Below, in pieces: positions 42,518 to 50,986 of a stretch of DNA of 64,000 nucleotides. The DNA is from Metaruminococcus_A sp050943475 (GTDB taxonomy: Bacteria; Bacillota; Clostridia; Oscillospirales; Ruminococcaceae): NCBI GenBank assembly GCA_050943475.1, contig JBMNPF010000006.1, positions 1 to 64,000 of the forward strand, written 5' to 3'. Position numbers and translations under genes: made by a program. The notes beneath the pieces are model-generated. The model did no database searches, was not told where the DNA came from, and saw only the letters and a program-made list of their open reading frames with translations. The first letter of the stretch is position 1, and each line of letters opens with the position of its first letter.

Positions 42518-42552
42518 CCAAAACGCCAGACCAATACGGTCTGGCGTTTTGG
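42518..42552. terminator. Terminator after the sensor kinase gene
   Basis: A perfect 15-bp stem CCAAAACGCCAGACC (42518-42532)/GGTCTGGCGTTTTGG (42538-42552), AATAC loop. It separates the regulator transcript from the transporter promoter region. Confidence 0.8.
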
Positions 42553-42653
42553 TTGCAGCTGCCCTATGCATTCTTGAAATTATATATGCCCCGGCGGCAC
42601 TTGGCGCTCACCCGGAAGAGTATCATCCGTTCACCGGGGCGCAAGAAGCTGTG

Positions 42654-43670
42654 CTATTCAATTTCAATCCGTTCCCGTCCAAAATAGATACGCACCCGTG
42701 TGCCAACGCCGACTTCGGAATCAATGCGGATGTTGTGGGAAAGACGGCCCAAAATCCGTTTGCAGAGGTAAAGGCCAATTCCGGTGGATTTTTTATCCAT
42801 ACGGCCGTTGTAGCCGGTAAAGCCGCGTTCAAAAATGCGGGGGACATCCTCCGGCTGAATGCCAATTCCGGTATCCTCAATGAAAAGCGCCTGATCGCAG
42901 TCCGGATCGAGATAGATATGGATTTCCCCTTTCGGCGTATACTTTAGCGCGTTGGAAAGAAGCTGCTCCAGCACAAAGACCAGCCATTTCTCATCGGTGA
43001 GGATGTTGCAGTGAAAATCGTCCAGCCGCAGGCTGATTTTACGGTGGATAAACATGGAAGAATATTTTCGGACAGCCTGCTTGACCAGCTCCTCCAACGG
43101 GTACTCCCGCAGTGAAAGGTCGGCGGACATGCTGTCCAGCCGCAGGTATTGCAGCACCATCTCAACATACTGTTCAATTTTAAAGAGCTCCTGTTCCAGC
43201 TCGACACTGGAGCCGTCGCCGGACTGAAGCAGCAGCCGCATGGCGGAAATCGGGGTTTTAATCTGGTGTGCCCACATGGTGTAGTAATCGGTCATTTCGC
43301 TGCGCCGGCTGTCGGCCTGGGAGGCGAGTGCCGTGTATTCCCGGTGGAGTTCGTCCAACAGGTCACGGTAATCCTGCTCAATTAAGTGGCCGGGCGGGGG
43401 CAGTTTATCCAGCGCGACGGTGGTGTTGCCGATGATGTCCCGCAGCTTGCGATCCTTTTCAATGTAACGCCAAAAATCGTAAACGGTAATAATCCCCACC
43501 CCGGTTACCAAAAGCAGCGCCGCATACAGGTAAGCGCCCATATCAAGCCGGTACAGCAGGTAAACCACCAGGAAAACCACAAGAAACAGACAAAAGGCCA
43601 GAATGCTTTTTAAGCGGTAACGCAGGTATGAAAACAAAACAGAGCCCAAAGAATGGTATTTACGGTTCAT
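42654..43670 (-). CDS. BceS-like sensor histidine kinase
   Basis: 338 aa from ATG 43670 (GGAGG 6 nt upstream). Two membrane helices (about 23-40 and 46-64) with only a few residues between them, so there is no extracellular sensor domain. Such intramembrane-sensing kinases detect drug through the ABC permease. His135 in MWAHQIKTPISA is the phosphorylation site. N-box LLSNALKYTPKG, DTGIGIQPEDVPRIFERGF and STGIGLYLCKRI make up the ATPase domain. Overlaps the 3' end of the response regulator gene by 11 nt. Confidence 0.95.
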   Translation of the reverse strand: MNRKYHSLGSVLFSYLRYRLKSILAFCLFLVVFLVVYLLYRLDMGAYLYAALLLVTGVGIITVYDFWRYIEKDRKLRDIIGNTTVALDKLPPPGHLIEQDYRDLLDELHREYTALASQADSRRSEMTDYYTMWAHQIKTPISAMRLLLQSGDGSSVELEQELFKIEQYVEMVLQYLRLDSMSADLSLREYPLEELVKQAVRKYSSMFIHRKISLRLDDFHCNILTDEKWLVFVLEQLLSNALKYTPKGEIHIYLDPDCDQALFIEDTGIGIQPEDVPRIFERGFTGYNGRMDKKSTGIGLYLCKRILGRLSHNIRIDSEVGVGTRVRIYFGRERIEIE

Positions 43671-44346
43671 TGTCGTCCTCCACAAGGTAGCCAATCCCTT
43701 TTTTGGTTAGGATAAAGTTTGAAAGGCCGGCTTCCTCCAACTTTTTGCGCAGGCGTGTCACATTGACGGTCAGGGTGTTGTCATCAACAAAGCTGTCGTC
43801 CTCCCAAAGGCGTTTCATCAGCGTATCGCGCGAAACCGCACGGCCTTTGTTTTCCAACAGCACCTGTAAAATTTTGAACTCGTTTTTGGTGAGATCAATC
43901 CGTTCGTTTTGGTAACTCAGGCTCGCATCGCCGAGGTTGAGAATGGCCCCGCGGTGCTCCAGCACGCTGACCTGCCCCTGAAAGGCGTAGGTGCGCCGCA
44001 GCAACGCCTGTACCTTGGCGACCAGCACCGTCAAGTCAAAAGGCTTTGCGATAAAGTCGTCTCCGCCCATATTGATCGCCATGACGATGTTCATGTTGTC
44101 CCCCGCCGACGAGAGAAAGATGATCGGCGTTTTGGAGCGCTTGCGGATTTCGGTGCACCAGTGATAGCCATTGAAAAACGGCAGGGTAATGTCCATCAAC
44201 ACCAGGTGCGGCTCCATTTGGCTGAATACCGTAATGACATTTTGAAAGTCAGTCATGTACTCCACCTCAAAGCCCCATTGGGAGAGATGCTTTTTTAGGG
44301 TTTCAGCTATGGTAAAGTCATCTTCGACGATTAAAATTTTATACAC
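43660..44346 (-). CDS. BceR-like response regulator (OmpR family)
   Basis: 228 aa from GTG 44346 (GGGAGGAAAC upstream). Receiver domain with D9/D10 (VEDD), phospho-acceptor Asp52 (LMDITLPFFNG), and K in FIAKPFD. The C-terminal winged helix has DLTKNEFKILQVLLENKGRAVSRDTLMKRLW and DDNTLTVNVTRLRKKLEEAG. Predicted to bind the operator at 42428-42443 and induce the BceAB-like transporter. Confidence 0.95.
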   Translation of the reverse strand: MYKILIVEDDFTIAETLKKHLSQWGFEVEYMTDFQNVITVFSQMEPHLVLMDITLPFFNGYHWCTEIRKRSKTPIIFLSSAGDNMNIVMAINMGGDDFIAKPFDLTVLVAKVQALLRRTYAFQGQVSVLEHRGAILNLGDASLSYQNERIDLTKNEFKILQVLLENKGRAVSRDTLMKRLWEDDSFVDDNTLTVNVTRLRKKLEEAGLSNFILTKKGIGYLVEDDNEP

Positions 44347-44378
44347 GCGTGTTTCCTCCCGGGTTTGCTTTCTCTAAC

Positions 44379-44407
44379 AGTATAGAGGGTTCTCAAAGAA
44401 AATGCAA
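44379..44407 (-). promoter_or_regulatory. Promoter of the BceRS-like operon
   Basis: Minus strand: TTGCAT (44407-44402), 17-nt spacer, TATACT (44384-44379). Confidence 0.75.
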
Positions 44408-44523
44408 CAAGCCGAAACACCGCTCTGTTTACAGGAGAAACAGAGAGGGCACAGAACCGTCTCTGCTGATGTATGAAGTATCCGTATGAAGCAAAAGGAA
44501 ACGGTTAAACCCGAAAATGGACA

Positions 44524-44557
44524 AAATAAAAACGCCGCCGCTGTTGCGGCGACGCTT
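44524..44557 (-). terminator. Terminator after the purine permease gene
   Basis: Minus strand: GCGTCGCCGC (44555-44546), AACA loop, GCGGCGGCGT (44541-44532) followed by TTTTATTTTG. Confidence 0.85.
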
Positions 44558-44583
44558 TTATTGAAGGAAAGGCTGTTCCAATC

Positions 44584-45942
44584 TTAGATAATACCCAGTG
44601 TAGTGAGCGCAGAAAGGATATATTTGATTAAGAACAGTGCGACGATGACATACATCAGCGGATGGATTTCTTTTGCTTTGCGGGAAGCCAGTTTGACCAC
44701 CACAAAGGAAATGAAACCAAACGCAAGGCCATCGGTAATGGAGTAGAACAGCGGCATGCAGATGACGGTCAGGAAAGACGGAATGGCAATCGACATGTCG
44801 TGCCAGTCAACATCCTTGAGCGCGCCGGCCATCATAATACCGACAACAATCAGAACCGGGGCGGTTGCAGCACTCGGAACAAAACCGAGGATCGGCGAGA
44901 GGAAGAGTGCCAGTGCAAAGCAGATACCGGTGACAGTCGAGGTCAAACCGGTTTTACCGCCTGCAGAAATACCCGCGGTGGATTCAACGTAGGTGGTGAC
45001 GGTGGAAGTACCGACGATTGCGCCGGCAGAGGTTGCAATTGCGTCAGCGAGCATTGCGCGCTCAACCTTCGGCAGGTTGCCGTTTTCGTCGAGATAGCCT
45101 GCTTTGTTGGCAGCGCCGATCAGGGTGCCGATGGTGTCGAACATATCGACCAGAACCAGGGTGATCATAACGGCAACCAGCGAAGCGACCGGAGCAGAGA
45201 ACAGTTCGCCGAAACCGGTGAATGCCGAGCCAAAGACGCTGAAGTCAAGGGTTGGGATCCAGCTTTCCGGCATGGAAACGCCCATCGGGAGGCCAAAACC
45301 GAACTGGAGGACACAGCCGACAATCGAAGTGCCAATGATGGAAACAAAGAGTGCGCCCGGGCATTTGACAATGACCAGGACAATGGTCAGAATCAGGCCG
45401 AAGAGGGCGAGCAGGGTGGTCGGAACAGCGAGAGAACCCATGCCGATAACAGTGCCGGTCTCACTCGAAAGAAGCCCCGCGTTGTTAAAGCCGATCAGAG
45501 CGATAAAGAAGCCGATGCCGGCAGAAATCGCCTTTTTCAGGCTGAGCGGAATTGCGTTGACAATTGCTTTACGGGCGCCGGTGACGGTCAGCAGGATGAA
45601 GAAGAGCCCCGCAATGAAGACCGCAGAGAGCGCGGCAGCGTAGGAAAGGCCCATTGCACCGCAGAGGGTGTAGGCAAATACCGCGTTGAGGCCCATGCCA
45701 GGTGCCTGTGCGAGCGGGTAGTTTGTGAGCCAGCCGATGAGCCATGTGCCAATGGCGGCAGCAATACAGGTTGCGGTGACGACTGCGAGGTCCGGCATGG
45801 CGGCCGGGGAATCGTAACCAGCACCGAGAATGGTCGGGTTGACGAAGATGATGTACGCCATCGTGAAGAAGGTCGTCAAACCGGCGATGATCTCAGTCTT
45901 AATGGAAGTGCCGTGTGCTTGGAGCTTAAACAATTTTTCCAT
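44584..45942 (-). CDS. NCS2 family purine permease (AzgA/PbuG-like)
   Basis: 452 aa, about 13 membrane segments. FKLQAHGTSIKTEIIAGLTTFFTMAYIIFVNP at the start and NYPLAQAPGMGLNAVFAYTLC, GTSTVTTYVESTAGISAGGKTGLTS are hallmark AzgA-type sequences. It should import hypoxanthine, guanine or related purines with H+. The guanine-class riboswitch and terminator in its leader support a guanine/hypoxanthine substrate and repression when purine is plentiful. AAAAGGAGAA precedes the ATG. Monocistronic. Confidence 0.96.
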   Translation of the reverse strand: MEKLFKLQAHGTSIKTEIIAGLTTFFTMAYIIFVNPTILGAGYDSPAAMPDLAVVTATCIAAAIGTWLIGWLTNYPLAQAPGMGLNAVFAYTLCGAMGLSYAAALSAVFIAGLFFILLTVTGARKAIVNAIPLSLKKAISAGIGFFIALIGFNNAGLLSSETGTVIGMGSLAVPTTLLALFGLILTIVLVIVKCPGALFVSIIGTSIVGCVLQFGFGLPMGVSMPESWIPTLDFSVFGSAFTGFGELFSAPVASLVAVMITLVLVDMFDTIGTLIGAANKAGYLDENGNLPKVERAMLADAIATSAGAIVGTSTVTTYVESTAGISAGGKTGLTSTVTGICFALALFLSPILGFVPSAATAPVLIVVGIMMAGALKDVDWHDMSIAIPSFLTVICMPLFYSITDGLAFGFISFVVVKLASRKAKEIHPLMYVIVALFLIKYILSALTTLGII

Positions 45943-45974
45943 TTACGGAGTTCTCCTTTTTGTTTTATTATCCG

Positions 45975-45989
45975 AAGAGGTGACCTCTT
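45975..45989. other. Palindrome before the permease RBS
   Basis: AAGAGGT-G-ACCTCTT is a perfect 7-bp inverted repeat with one central base, located between the riboswitch terminator and the permease RBS. It could be a protein-binding site; no assignment. Confidence 0.3.
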
Positions 45990-45996
45990 TGGGACG

Positions 45997-46026
45997 AAAA
46001 AAAGCAGCCGGCCTGTGTCCAGCTGC
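45997..46026 (-). terminator. Riboswitch terminator of the purine permease
   Basis: Minus strand: GCAGCTGG (46026-46019), ACACAGG loop, CCGGCTGC (46011-46004), then TTTTTTT. Confidence 0.85.
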
Positions 46027-46082
46027 CTGTAAACAACAAAAACCCTCGAACAAAACGGGGATTTTCTGTCTGGCAAAATGAA

Positions 46083-46153
46083 CACCCATAGAAAAAACGG
46101 TTACGGCCGTTTGGTAGAAACACCTGCTCCCAATCAGCAGGTTTATACGAGTG
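46083..46153 (-). promoter_or_regulatory. Purine (guanine-class) riboswitch
   Basis: Minus strand shows CACTCGTATAA at the 5' side, P2 CCTGCT/AGCAGG, the invariant TTTCTACC, P3 AACGG/CCGTT with loop CCGTAA, and the 3' side CTATGGGTG. This follows the xpt guanine aptamer closely. The discriminating base before TATGGG is C, which pairs with guanine/hypoxanthine; adenine switches have U. The downstream terminator makes it an off-switch for the permease. Confidence 0.95.
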
Positions 46154-46247
46154 ATGAATTCTGACGAATATAAAATTGTAAAAGGCCGTGGCAATGTGGT
46201 TCTCAAACCGCACAGTAGAATGCCCGAAGCCTTAAGATTACCTTAAT

Positions 46248-46276
46248 AGTATGCCATGTGTTTTTACTAAAGTCAA
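46248..46276 (-). promoter_or_regulatory. Promoter of the riboswitch-permease unit
   Basis: Minus strand: TTGACT (46276-46271), 17-nt spacer, CATACT (46253-46248). Confidence 0.7.
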
Positions 46277-46559
46277 GAAAAGTTCACAAAAAATCTTTAA
46301 TTTCGCCGGATTTTAGCAAAAAAGCTGGCATCATTGTAAGTTTCTGTCAGGGAGATTGGCACAGTATTTGAAATTTACCGGGATACGGCCGGTTTTGAAA
46401 TCCATTTGACCGAGGCGATTCGTTTGAAAACGGGGGCAATTCACCGTGAATCTGCTAAAACATCCTTCAAAAAATAAAACGGTGCGCTTTAACTTCCTTT
46501 GGGGCAAGCGGAGCCGCTGCGGTGGTATAGGGACAGATACCCGAGTAACAGAGCTGAAA
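46277..46559. other. Intergenic region between permease promoter and GH5 terminator
   Basis: About 280 nt without supported gene, repeat or RNA motif. Confidence 0.4.
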
Positions 46560-46595
46560 ATAAAAAGTCCTCCTGCCGGTTTACAGCAGGAGGAC
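46560..46595 (-). terminator. Terminator of the GH5-GH29 operon
   Basis: Minus strand: GTCCTCCTGC (46595-46586)/GCAGGAGGAC (46576-46567), then TTTTTATTTT. Confidence 0.95.
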
Positions 46596-46603
46596 AAAAA
46601 GGA

Positions 46604-48058
46604 TTATTCAGCAATCCGGCGTTTGAGCAGCTCTAGGTAACGCTCGTTGACCAGGCAGTTTTTGAAGGCGAACGCCTGCATGACCCGGTCAATTTCGGTT
46701 TCGGTCATACCGGCAAAGCGCTTGGCGTAGCTTGGCTGGATGAGTGCCGCCGCATAGCCGGTAAGCGCTGCATAGTTGAGCAGAAAAGCGTTGTCGGCGT
46801 GGTTCATCAGGCTGTTGCCGGAGCCGTCGAGCAGCAGATCTGCGAGTTCCCGGGATTTTGCCCGCCCGGGGCAGATGGGGCCGTAGTGCGCCACAAAATT
46901 TTCGGCGCCGAGGGTGCGTTTCATCTCCTGGGTTGCGGCGACGATTTGTAGGTATTCGCAGTCCGGATTCAGCGTCACCCAGCCCATGACGCCGGCGTCT
47001 TTATAGGTCCATGTCGTCCAGTGGACACCGAGCTCGTTATAAACCGAGAGCTGGTCGTCCATTGAGCGCAGGCGGTCGGGCACCTGTTCGGCAGGACCGT
47101 GGTACTGGGAGCCGAACTCTCCGACCCAGAGCGGCACCTTGTATTTGCGGGCAAACCGGGTGCCCTCTTCGTTTAAGAAAACGCGTTTATGGCGGTTGCG
47201 ATCCCAATAGGTGGGGCCGTTTTCACCGTCGTACAGGCCGGGATAATCGCCGGGGCCAAAACCGGGCGCGGTGTAGTTGTGGCTGCTGTAAACGAGGTTG
47301 CCGTCAAACGGGGCGTCCAGTCCCTCAAATTTACGGGAATAGTTGTCCCCTTCCAGAAACAGGATATGCTTGGGGTCAATTTCCCGGATGGCGTTTACCA
47401 GACGGCGGTAAACCGCGTTGATGGTCGCCCAGTCGGAGCGGTAGTTGGCATAAAAGTCAAAGGGATGTTCGCCGTTCGGCGTGCTGCTGGAGGGCTCGTT
47501 CATCAGGTTGTAGCCTGCAATGACCGCCTTTCCTTCGTAGCGGCGGGCGAATTCCTGCCACAAGCCGACAAGCCGGTCCTGAAAATGCTTGTGGGTCCAG
47601 AACAGGGAAGCGCCACGTTCGTTGTCGCTGTGCCAGTGGCAGTTTTGCCAGCCGGGAACAGCGTGCATATCCAGAATTACATAAAGATTGTACTTTTCGC
47701 AGAGGGCTACAATTTCGTCCAGGCGGCGGAATCCTTCTTCCTTGTAGACAAAGGGGTTCATGTCATCTTCAAAATGGCGGTAGCTCAGCGGCAGCCGGAC
47801 GACATTCGCTCCGGTTGAGGCGATAAACGCAATGTCGTCCTCACCGAAGAAGTTGTCGATCATCCGCTCGAAGAAATAACGGCCGGTGGTCTCGCCAAGG
47901 ATTTCCCGCATCCATTTGCGAATGCCGGTTTCGGTGCCCGGATAGCCGTTGATGAAGTCCTCGAGGTTCATCCAGCCGCCCACACAGGTGCCGCGCAGCA
48001 GGATGGGGCTGCCGTCCTCTTTGACGATGGTTCCGTTTTTGACCTGTAACAGTTGCAT
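46604..48058 (-). CDS. Glycoside hydrolase family 5 protein
   Basis: 484 aa. AAAAAAGGAG precedes the ATG. GH5 acid/base Glu188 is in YNLMNEP and nucleophile Glu314 in LWVGEFG; further conserved residues are R88 (NVVRLPLSYRHF), H132 (LDMHAVPG), H260/Y262 (SSHNYT) and W in HWTTWTYKD. No signal peptide, so it acts inside the cell on imported oligosaccharides. It resembles exo-beta-1,3-glucanase/beta-glucosidase-like GH5 members more than endocellulases. The last 100 residues form an extra helical tail. Last gene of a three-gene operon with GH29. Confidence 0.92.
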   Translation of the reverse strand: MQLLQVKNGTIVKEDGSPILLRGTCVGGWMNLEDFINGYPGTETGIRKWMREILGETTGRYFFERMIDNFFGEDDIAFIASTGANVVRLPLSYRHFEDDMNPFVYKEEGFRRLDEIVALCEKYNLYVILDMHAVPGWQNCHWHSDNERGASLFWTHKHFQDRLVGLWQEFARRYEGKAVIAGYNLMNEPSSSTPNGEHPFDFYANYRSDWATINAVYRRLVNAIREIDPKHILFLEGDNYSRKFEGLDAPFDGNLVYSSHNYTAPGFGPGDYPGLYDGENGPTYWDRNRHKRVFLNEEGTRFARKYKVPLWVGEFGSQYHGPAEQVPDRLRSMDDQLSVYNELGVHWTTWTYKDAGVMGWVTLNPDCEYLQIVAATQEMKRTLGAENFVAHYGPICPGRAKSRELADLLLDGSGNSLMNHADNAFLLNYAALTGYAAALIQPSYAKRFAGMTETEIDRVMQAFAFKNCLVNERYLELLKRRIAE

Positions 48059-48096
48059 AATGGTACTCCTTTTTTATTGTGATGTGTGGTTTTGTT

Positions 48097-48474
48097 TTAT
48101 GCGAAAAAGGTGCGGTATTCAATGATGCGGGTCAGTTCCGTTTTGGGGACGTTTTTGAAATAAAGGGAATCCTCCAAATCCATTTCGAACCGTTCCGAAA
48201 CAGCTTGGTCCTGGGTGGCAAGAAGCACCCATTCGTCGTCCGCGTCGATGACCGGGAGCCGATGCTCCCGGTATACGGCGATCGTTTCAAGAAGGTAGAG
48301 CGCCTCCAGTTCTGCGCGGAGCACATTTTTATAATAAGTATGGCTGCGGGTGTTTAATGCAAGAAATCCCTCCGGGCAGCAGAGCCCATGTGCAGTCAGA
48401 CAGTACTTCTGGCTGCTGATTTTAACCGCTTCATAGCGTGTGCCGCAGTATACGGCGTATAGGCGCTGTTTCAT
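48097..48474 (-). CDS. Hypothetical protein between GH5 and GH29 genes
   Basis: 125 aa. No domain recognised. MKQRLYAVYCGTRYEAVKISSQKYCLTAH suggests a small beta-barrel start; the remainder is mixed with acidic stretches (VIDADDEWVLLATQD, RFEMDLEDSLYFKNVPKTEL). No signal peptide or membrane segment. It starts 6 nt after the fucosidase stop and ends 38 nt before the GH5 start, so it is in the same operon and may be a regulator or accessory to sugar use. Confidence 0.75.
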   Translation of the reverse strand: MKQRLYAVYCGTRYEAVKISSQKYCLTAHGLCCPEGFLALNTRSHTYYKNVLRAELEALYLLETIAVYREHRLPVIDADDEWVLLATQDQAVSERFEMDLEDSLYFKNVPKTELTRIIEYRTFFA

Positions 48475-48480
48475 TTTGGC

Positions 48481-49968
48481 CTACTTGGTTTCAATTTTAA
48501 GACAAGGGACATGCGCACCAAAACCTGCCGGCAGGTCGATGAGCAGACCGGCACCGGTCTGGCGGAAGGAAAGGCTGCCGTGACCGAGCAGGATGACGGA
48601 CTGAACCTGTTCTTGTCCTAGGGCAAGCGAACGCAGAATGGCAAGATTGCCGGGCCAGCGCATGAGGAACGCGTAAATGGTGCTGCCTTTGCAGGTGTAA
48701 CGGATGTCGCCCGGCTGCCACGCGACGGCGGATTCGTCTGCCAGTGCAGGCTGCCACTCGGTTGGATTTTCATCAACAGCGGCTTTGTGTTCAAACTGTG
48801 TGGGCCCTTCGCCGCAGGTTTTCCAAATGCGGGTTCCAAAAATGCCTTCGCCGTTGACCGCCATCCATTCGGCCATCTTTTCCAGCGTCCAGGCACATTC
48901 TTCGTCGAGCGAGCCGTCCGGAAGCTGCGGGATGTTGAGCAGCAGATGCCCGTTTTTACTGACAATGTCCACCATCATTTCAATGAGCAGTTCCCAGGAC
49001 TTGTATACATCGCGGACATTGTAGAACCAGTCGCCGATGCTGGTGCAGCTCTGCCAGTCATAAGCGGTGGCCTTGTCCTCCTGGCTGCGCTCAATGTCGA
49101 GAATGCCGAGCGGGAAGACCGAAGGGGTTTTGTCCTTTTGGAAAAAGACCGCCTGGTTGACGCCGCCGTGGTTTGCCGCGCTGAGGTTATAGAGGTGGGC
49201 GACCAGGTTCATGCCGTATTGCCCGCAGGGAACCGGGCCGTCGGTGTAATACAAATCCGGCTGGTATTGGTCAATGCAGTCCTTCATCCGCAGGAAAAAG
49301 TGCTTGTAGAACTCTTCTTTGGAGCAAAACCAGTCCTTTTCCCACTGCATGTCGGTGTTGGTTTCATCGTAATAAAGGTCAAAATAGGCAGGATCGTTGC
49401 CATCATAGGGGACACCTTTGTACTTGCCGCGGGTGTCGCTGCCCTTGTTGGCGTAGAAAAAGCCGGGGCTGCCCGCCAGATGTTCCGAAATGCCGAAACG
49501 CATGCCGTGCGCTTCAGCAGCCTGTTTCCAGTCGCCCAGAATATCCCGGTGCGGACCCATCTGCACCGAGTTAAAGCGCGGCTGGTATTTGGAATTGAAG
49601 TTGTCGAAATTGTCGTGGTGCACCGCCTGTGCAATGAGGTAACGCGCACCCGCGCGATAAAACAGATCGGCCAGCGCGTCCGGGTCAAATTTTTCGGCTT
49701 TCCAAAGCGGGATAATGTCTTTGTACCCGAATTTGGACGGATGCCCGTATTTGCGGCAGTGGTAATGGTAGACGGGGTCATCCTCCAGGTACATCCGGCG
49801 GGCGTACCAGTCGCCGTACATCGGCACCGACTGTGGGCCCCAGTGGGACCAAAAGCCAATTTTTGCGTCTTTATACCACTCTGGGCACTGGAACTGGGTC
49901 AGCGAGGCGAGCGTCCCGGCAAAAGGGCCGCTGTGAATGGAAAAATCACCGTCAATCTTGAGTTTCAT
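48481..49968 (-). CDS. Glycoside hydrolase family 29 alpha-L-fucosidase
   Basis: 495 aa. The N-terminal (beta/alpha)8 domain holds WYKDAKIGFWSHWGPQSVP (31-49), AVHHDNFDNFNSKYQP (115-130, the HHDxFD block) and the nucleophile Asp243 in PDLYYTDGPVP. GHLLLNIPQLPDGSLD and the C-terminal beta-sandwich complete it. No signal peptide, so fucosylated oligosaccharides would be imported first. ATAAGGAG precedes the ATG. First gene of the operon, with a promoter about 100 nt upstream. Confidence 0.95.
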   Translation of the reverse strand: MKLKIDGDFSIHSGPFAGTLASLTQFQCPEWYKDAKIGFWSHWGPQSVPMYGDWYARRMYLEDDPVYHYHCRKYGHPSKFGYKDIIPLWKAEKFDPDALADLFYRAGARYLIAQAVHHDNFDNFNSKYQPRFNSVQMGPHRDILGDWKQAAEAHGMRFGISEHLAGSPGFFYANKGSDTRGKYKGVPYDGNDPAYFDLYYDETNTDMQWEKDWFCSKEEFYKHFFLRMKDCIDQYQPDLYYTDGPVPCGQYGMNLVAHLYNLSAANHGGVNQAVFFQKDKTPSVFPLGILDIERSQEDKATAYDWQSCTSIGDWFYNVRDVYKSWELLIEMMVDIVSKNGHLLLNIPQLPDGSLDEECAWTLEKMAEWMAVNGEGIFGTRIWKTCGEGPTQFEHKAAVDENPTEWQPALADESAVAWQPGDIRYTCKGSTIYAFLMRWPGNLAILRSLALGQEQVQSVILLGHGSLSFRQTGAGLLIDLPAGFGAHVPCLKIETK

Positions 49969-50051
49969 GAGCCATTAACTCCTTATAATAAAGTCAACCG
50001 GGTTAGGCCGGCCGCCGTCCGGCATGGGACAGACTGTTTTATGTTTCTTTG

Positions 50052-50080
50052 ATCCTAGCAAAATCACCTGAAAAAGTAAA
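50052..50080 (-). promoter_or_regulatory. Promoter of the GH29-GH5 operon
   Basis: Minus strand: TTTACT (50080-50075), 17-nt spacer, TAGGAT (50057-50052). Confidence 0.55.
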
Positions 50081-50289
50081 GCGGTTTTGCCAAAAAGAAA
50101 TGATGATTTTTTGCGTTTTTGTGTTTTAAAAAAAGAGCGGTCTTGCAAAAATGATTGGAATAAATAGCAACTCCCAGCAAACAATACCAATAAGATAAAT
50201 TTGCCCCATCAAAACCGGCGGTTTTTTGTGTGGTTTTGACGGGAATTGAAAGGCCGGGGGCCGGAATAAAGTTTGCGGAGGTTTTGTGC
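50081..50289. other. Intergenic region between GH29 and spoVT
   Basis: AT-rich, no ORF. A short AAAACC/GGTTTT hairpin lies near 50212-50226. No convincing sigma-G or sigma-A promoter for spoVT was found. Confidence 0.35.
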
Positions 50290-50826
50290 ATGAAAGCCAC
50301 AGGAATTGTGAGAAGAATTGACGACTTGGGCCGTGTAGTCATACCGAAAGAGATTAGAAGAACCATGCGGATTCGGGAAGGGGACCCGATGGAGATTTAC
50401 ACCGATGTGGACGGCGCAGTCATTTTTAAAAAGTATTCACCCATTGGCGAACTGTCCAACTATGCGGCGCAGTACGCCGAGGTGCTCTATAAAACGGGCG
50501 GTTTGCCCACGCTGGTCTGCGACCGGGACAATGTTATTGCGGTGTCCGGCGTACCGAAAAAGGAGCTGCTGGAACGCCGTGTTTCAGTGGAACTGGAGGA
50601 ACTTATGACGGCGCGTAAATCCATTCCGGGCACCAAGACCGAGGCCATTAAGCCGGTGGAGGGGGTTGAGCGGTTTGCAACGGTTTGTGCGCCTATCCTT
50701 TCGCAGGGGGACATTAACGGCGCGGTGATGTTTATTTCCGGCGACAAGGATTATGCGCCGACCGAGACCCAGGTAAAGCTCATCCAGGCGGCTGCCGCCC
50801 TGCTGGGCAAGCAGATTGAGGAGTGA
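50290..50826 (+). CDS. spoVT: Stage V sporulation protein T
   Basis: 178 aa from ATG 50290 (GCGGAGG upstream). N-terminal AbrB-like swapped-hairpin DNA-binding domain MKATGIVRRIDDLGRVVIP (1-19) plus EIRRTMRIREGDPMEIYTD. The C-terminal GAF domain covers about 60-178. It tunes sigma-G-dependent genes in the forespore. Together with sigK it marks the organism as an endospore former. Confidence 0.96.
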   Translation: MKATGIVRRIDDLGRVVIPKEIRRTMRIREGDPMEIYTDVDGAVIFKKYSPIGELSNYAAQYAEVLYKTGGLPTLVCDRDNVIAVSGVPKKELLERRVSVELEELMTARKSIPGTKTEAIKPVEGVERFATVCAPILSQGDINGAVMFISGDKDYAPTETQVKLIQAAAALLGKQIEE

Positions 50827-50859
50827 AACGCCGTATTTGCGAAAATGTTCCCAAAACAC

Positions 50860-50888
50860 TTGCATTTCCGGGATTTGTATGCTATACT
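50860..50888 (+). promoter_or_regulatory. Promoter of the rimP-nusA-infB operon
   Basis: TTGCAT (50860-50865), 17-nt spacer, TATACT (50883-50888) with TGC before it (extended -10). Confidence 0.85.
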
Positions 50889-50918
50889 TGACAACGTAAA
50901 AATCAATACTGTGATAAA

Positions 50919-50946
50919 GAAAGGCTGGGAATTATCCCGGTCTTTC
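50919..50946 (+). other. Leader hairpin before rimP
   Basis: GAAAGGCTGGGA (50919-50930), ATTA loop, TCCCGGTCTTTC (50935-50946), 12 bp including G-U pairs, in the 5' leader. No U-run follows, so it is not a simple terminator. Confidence 0.5.
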
Positions 50947-50986
50947 CTTATGTTCGGAATCATTTCACAGGAAAGGATGCAGGCGG

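Noticed and set aside
44662..46032. 456-codon plus-strand open frame antisense to the purine permease
   Set aside because: The minus-strand permease and its riboswitch are unambiguous; the plus-strand product is low-complexity.
50081..50289. Sigma-G promoter for spoVT
   Set aside because: A GGAATA is present at about 50157, but no CATNNTA-like -10 at the required spacing.
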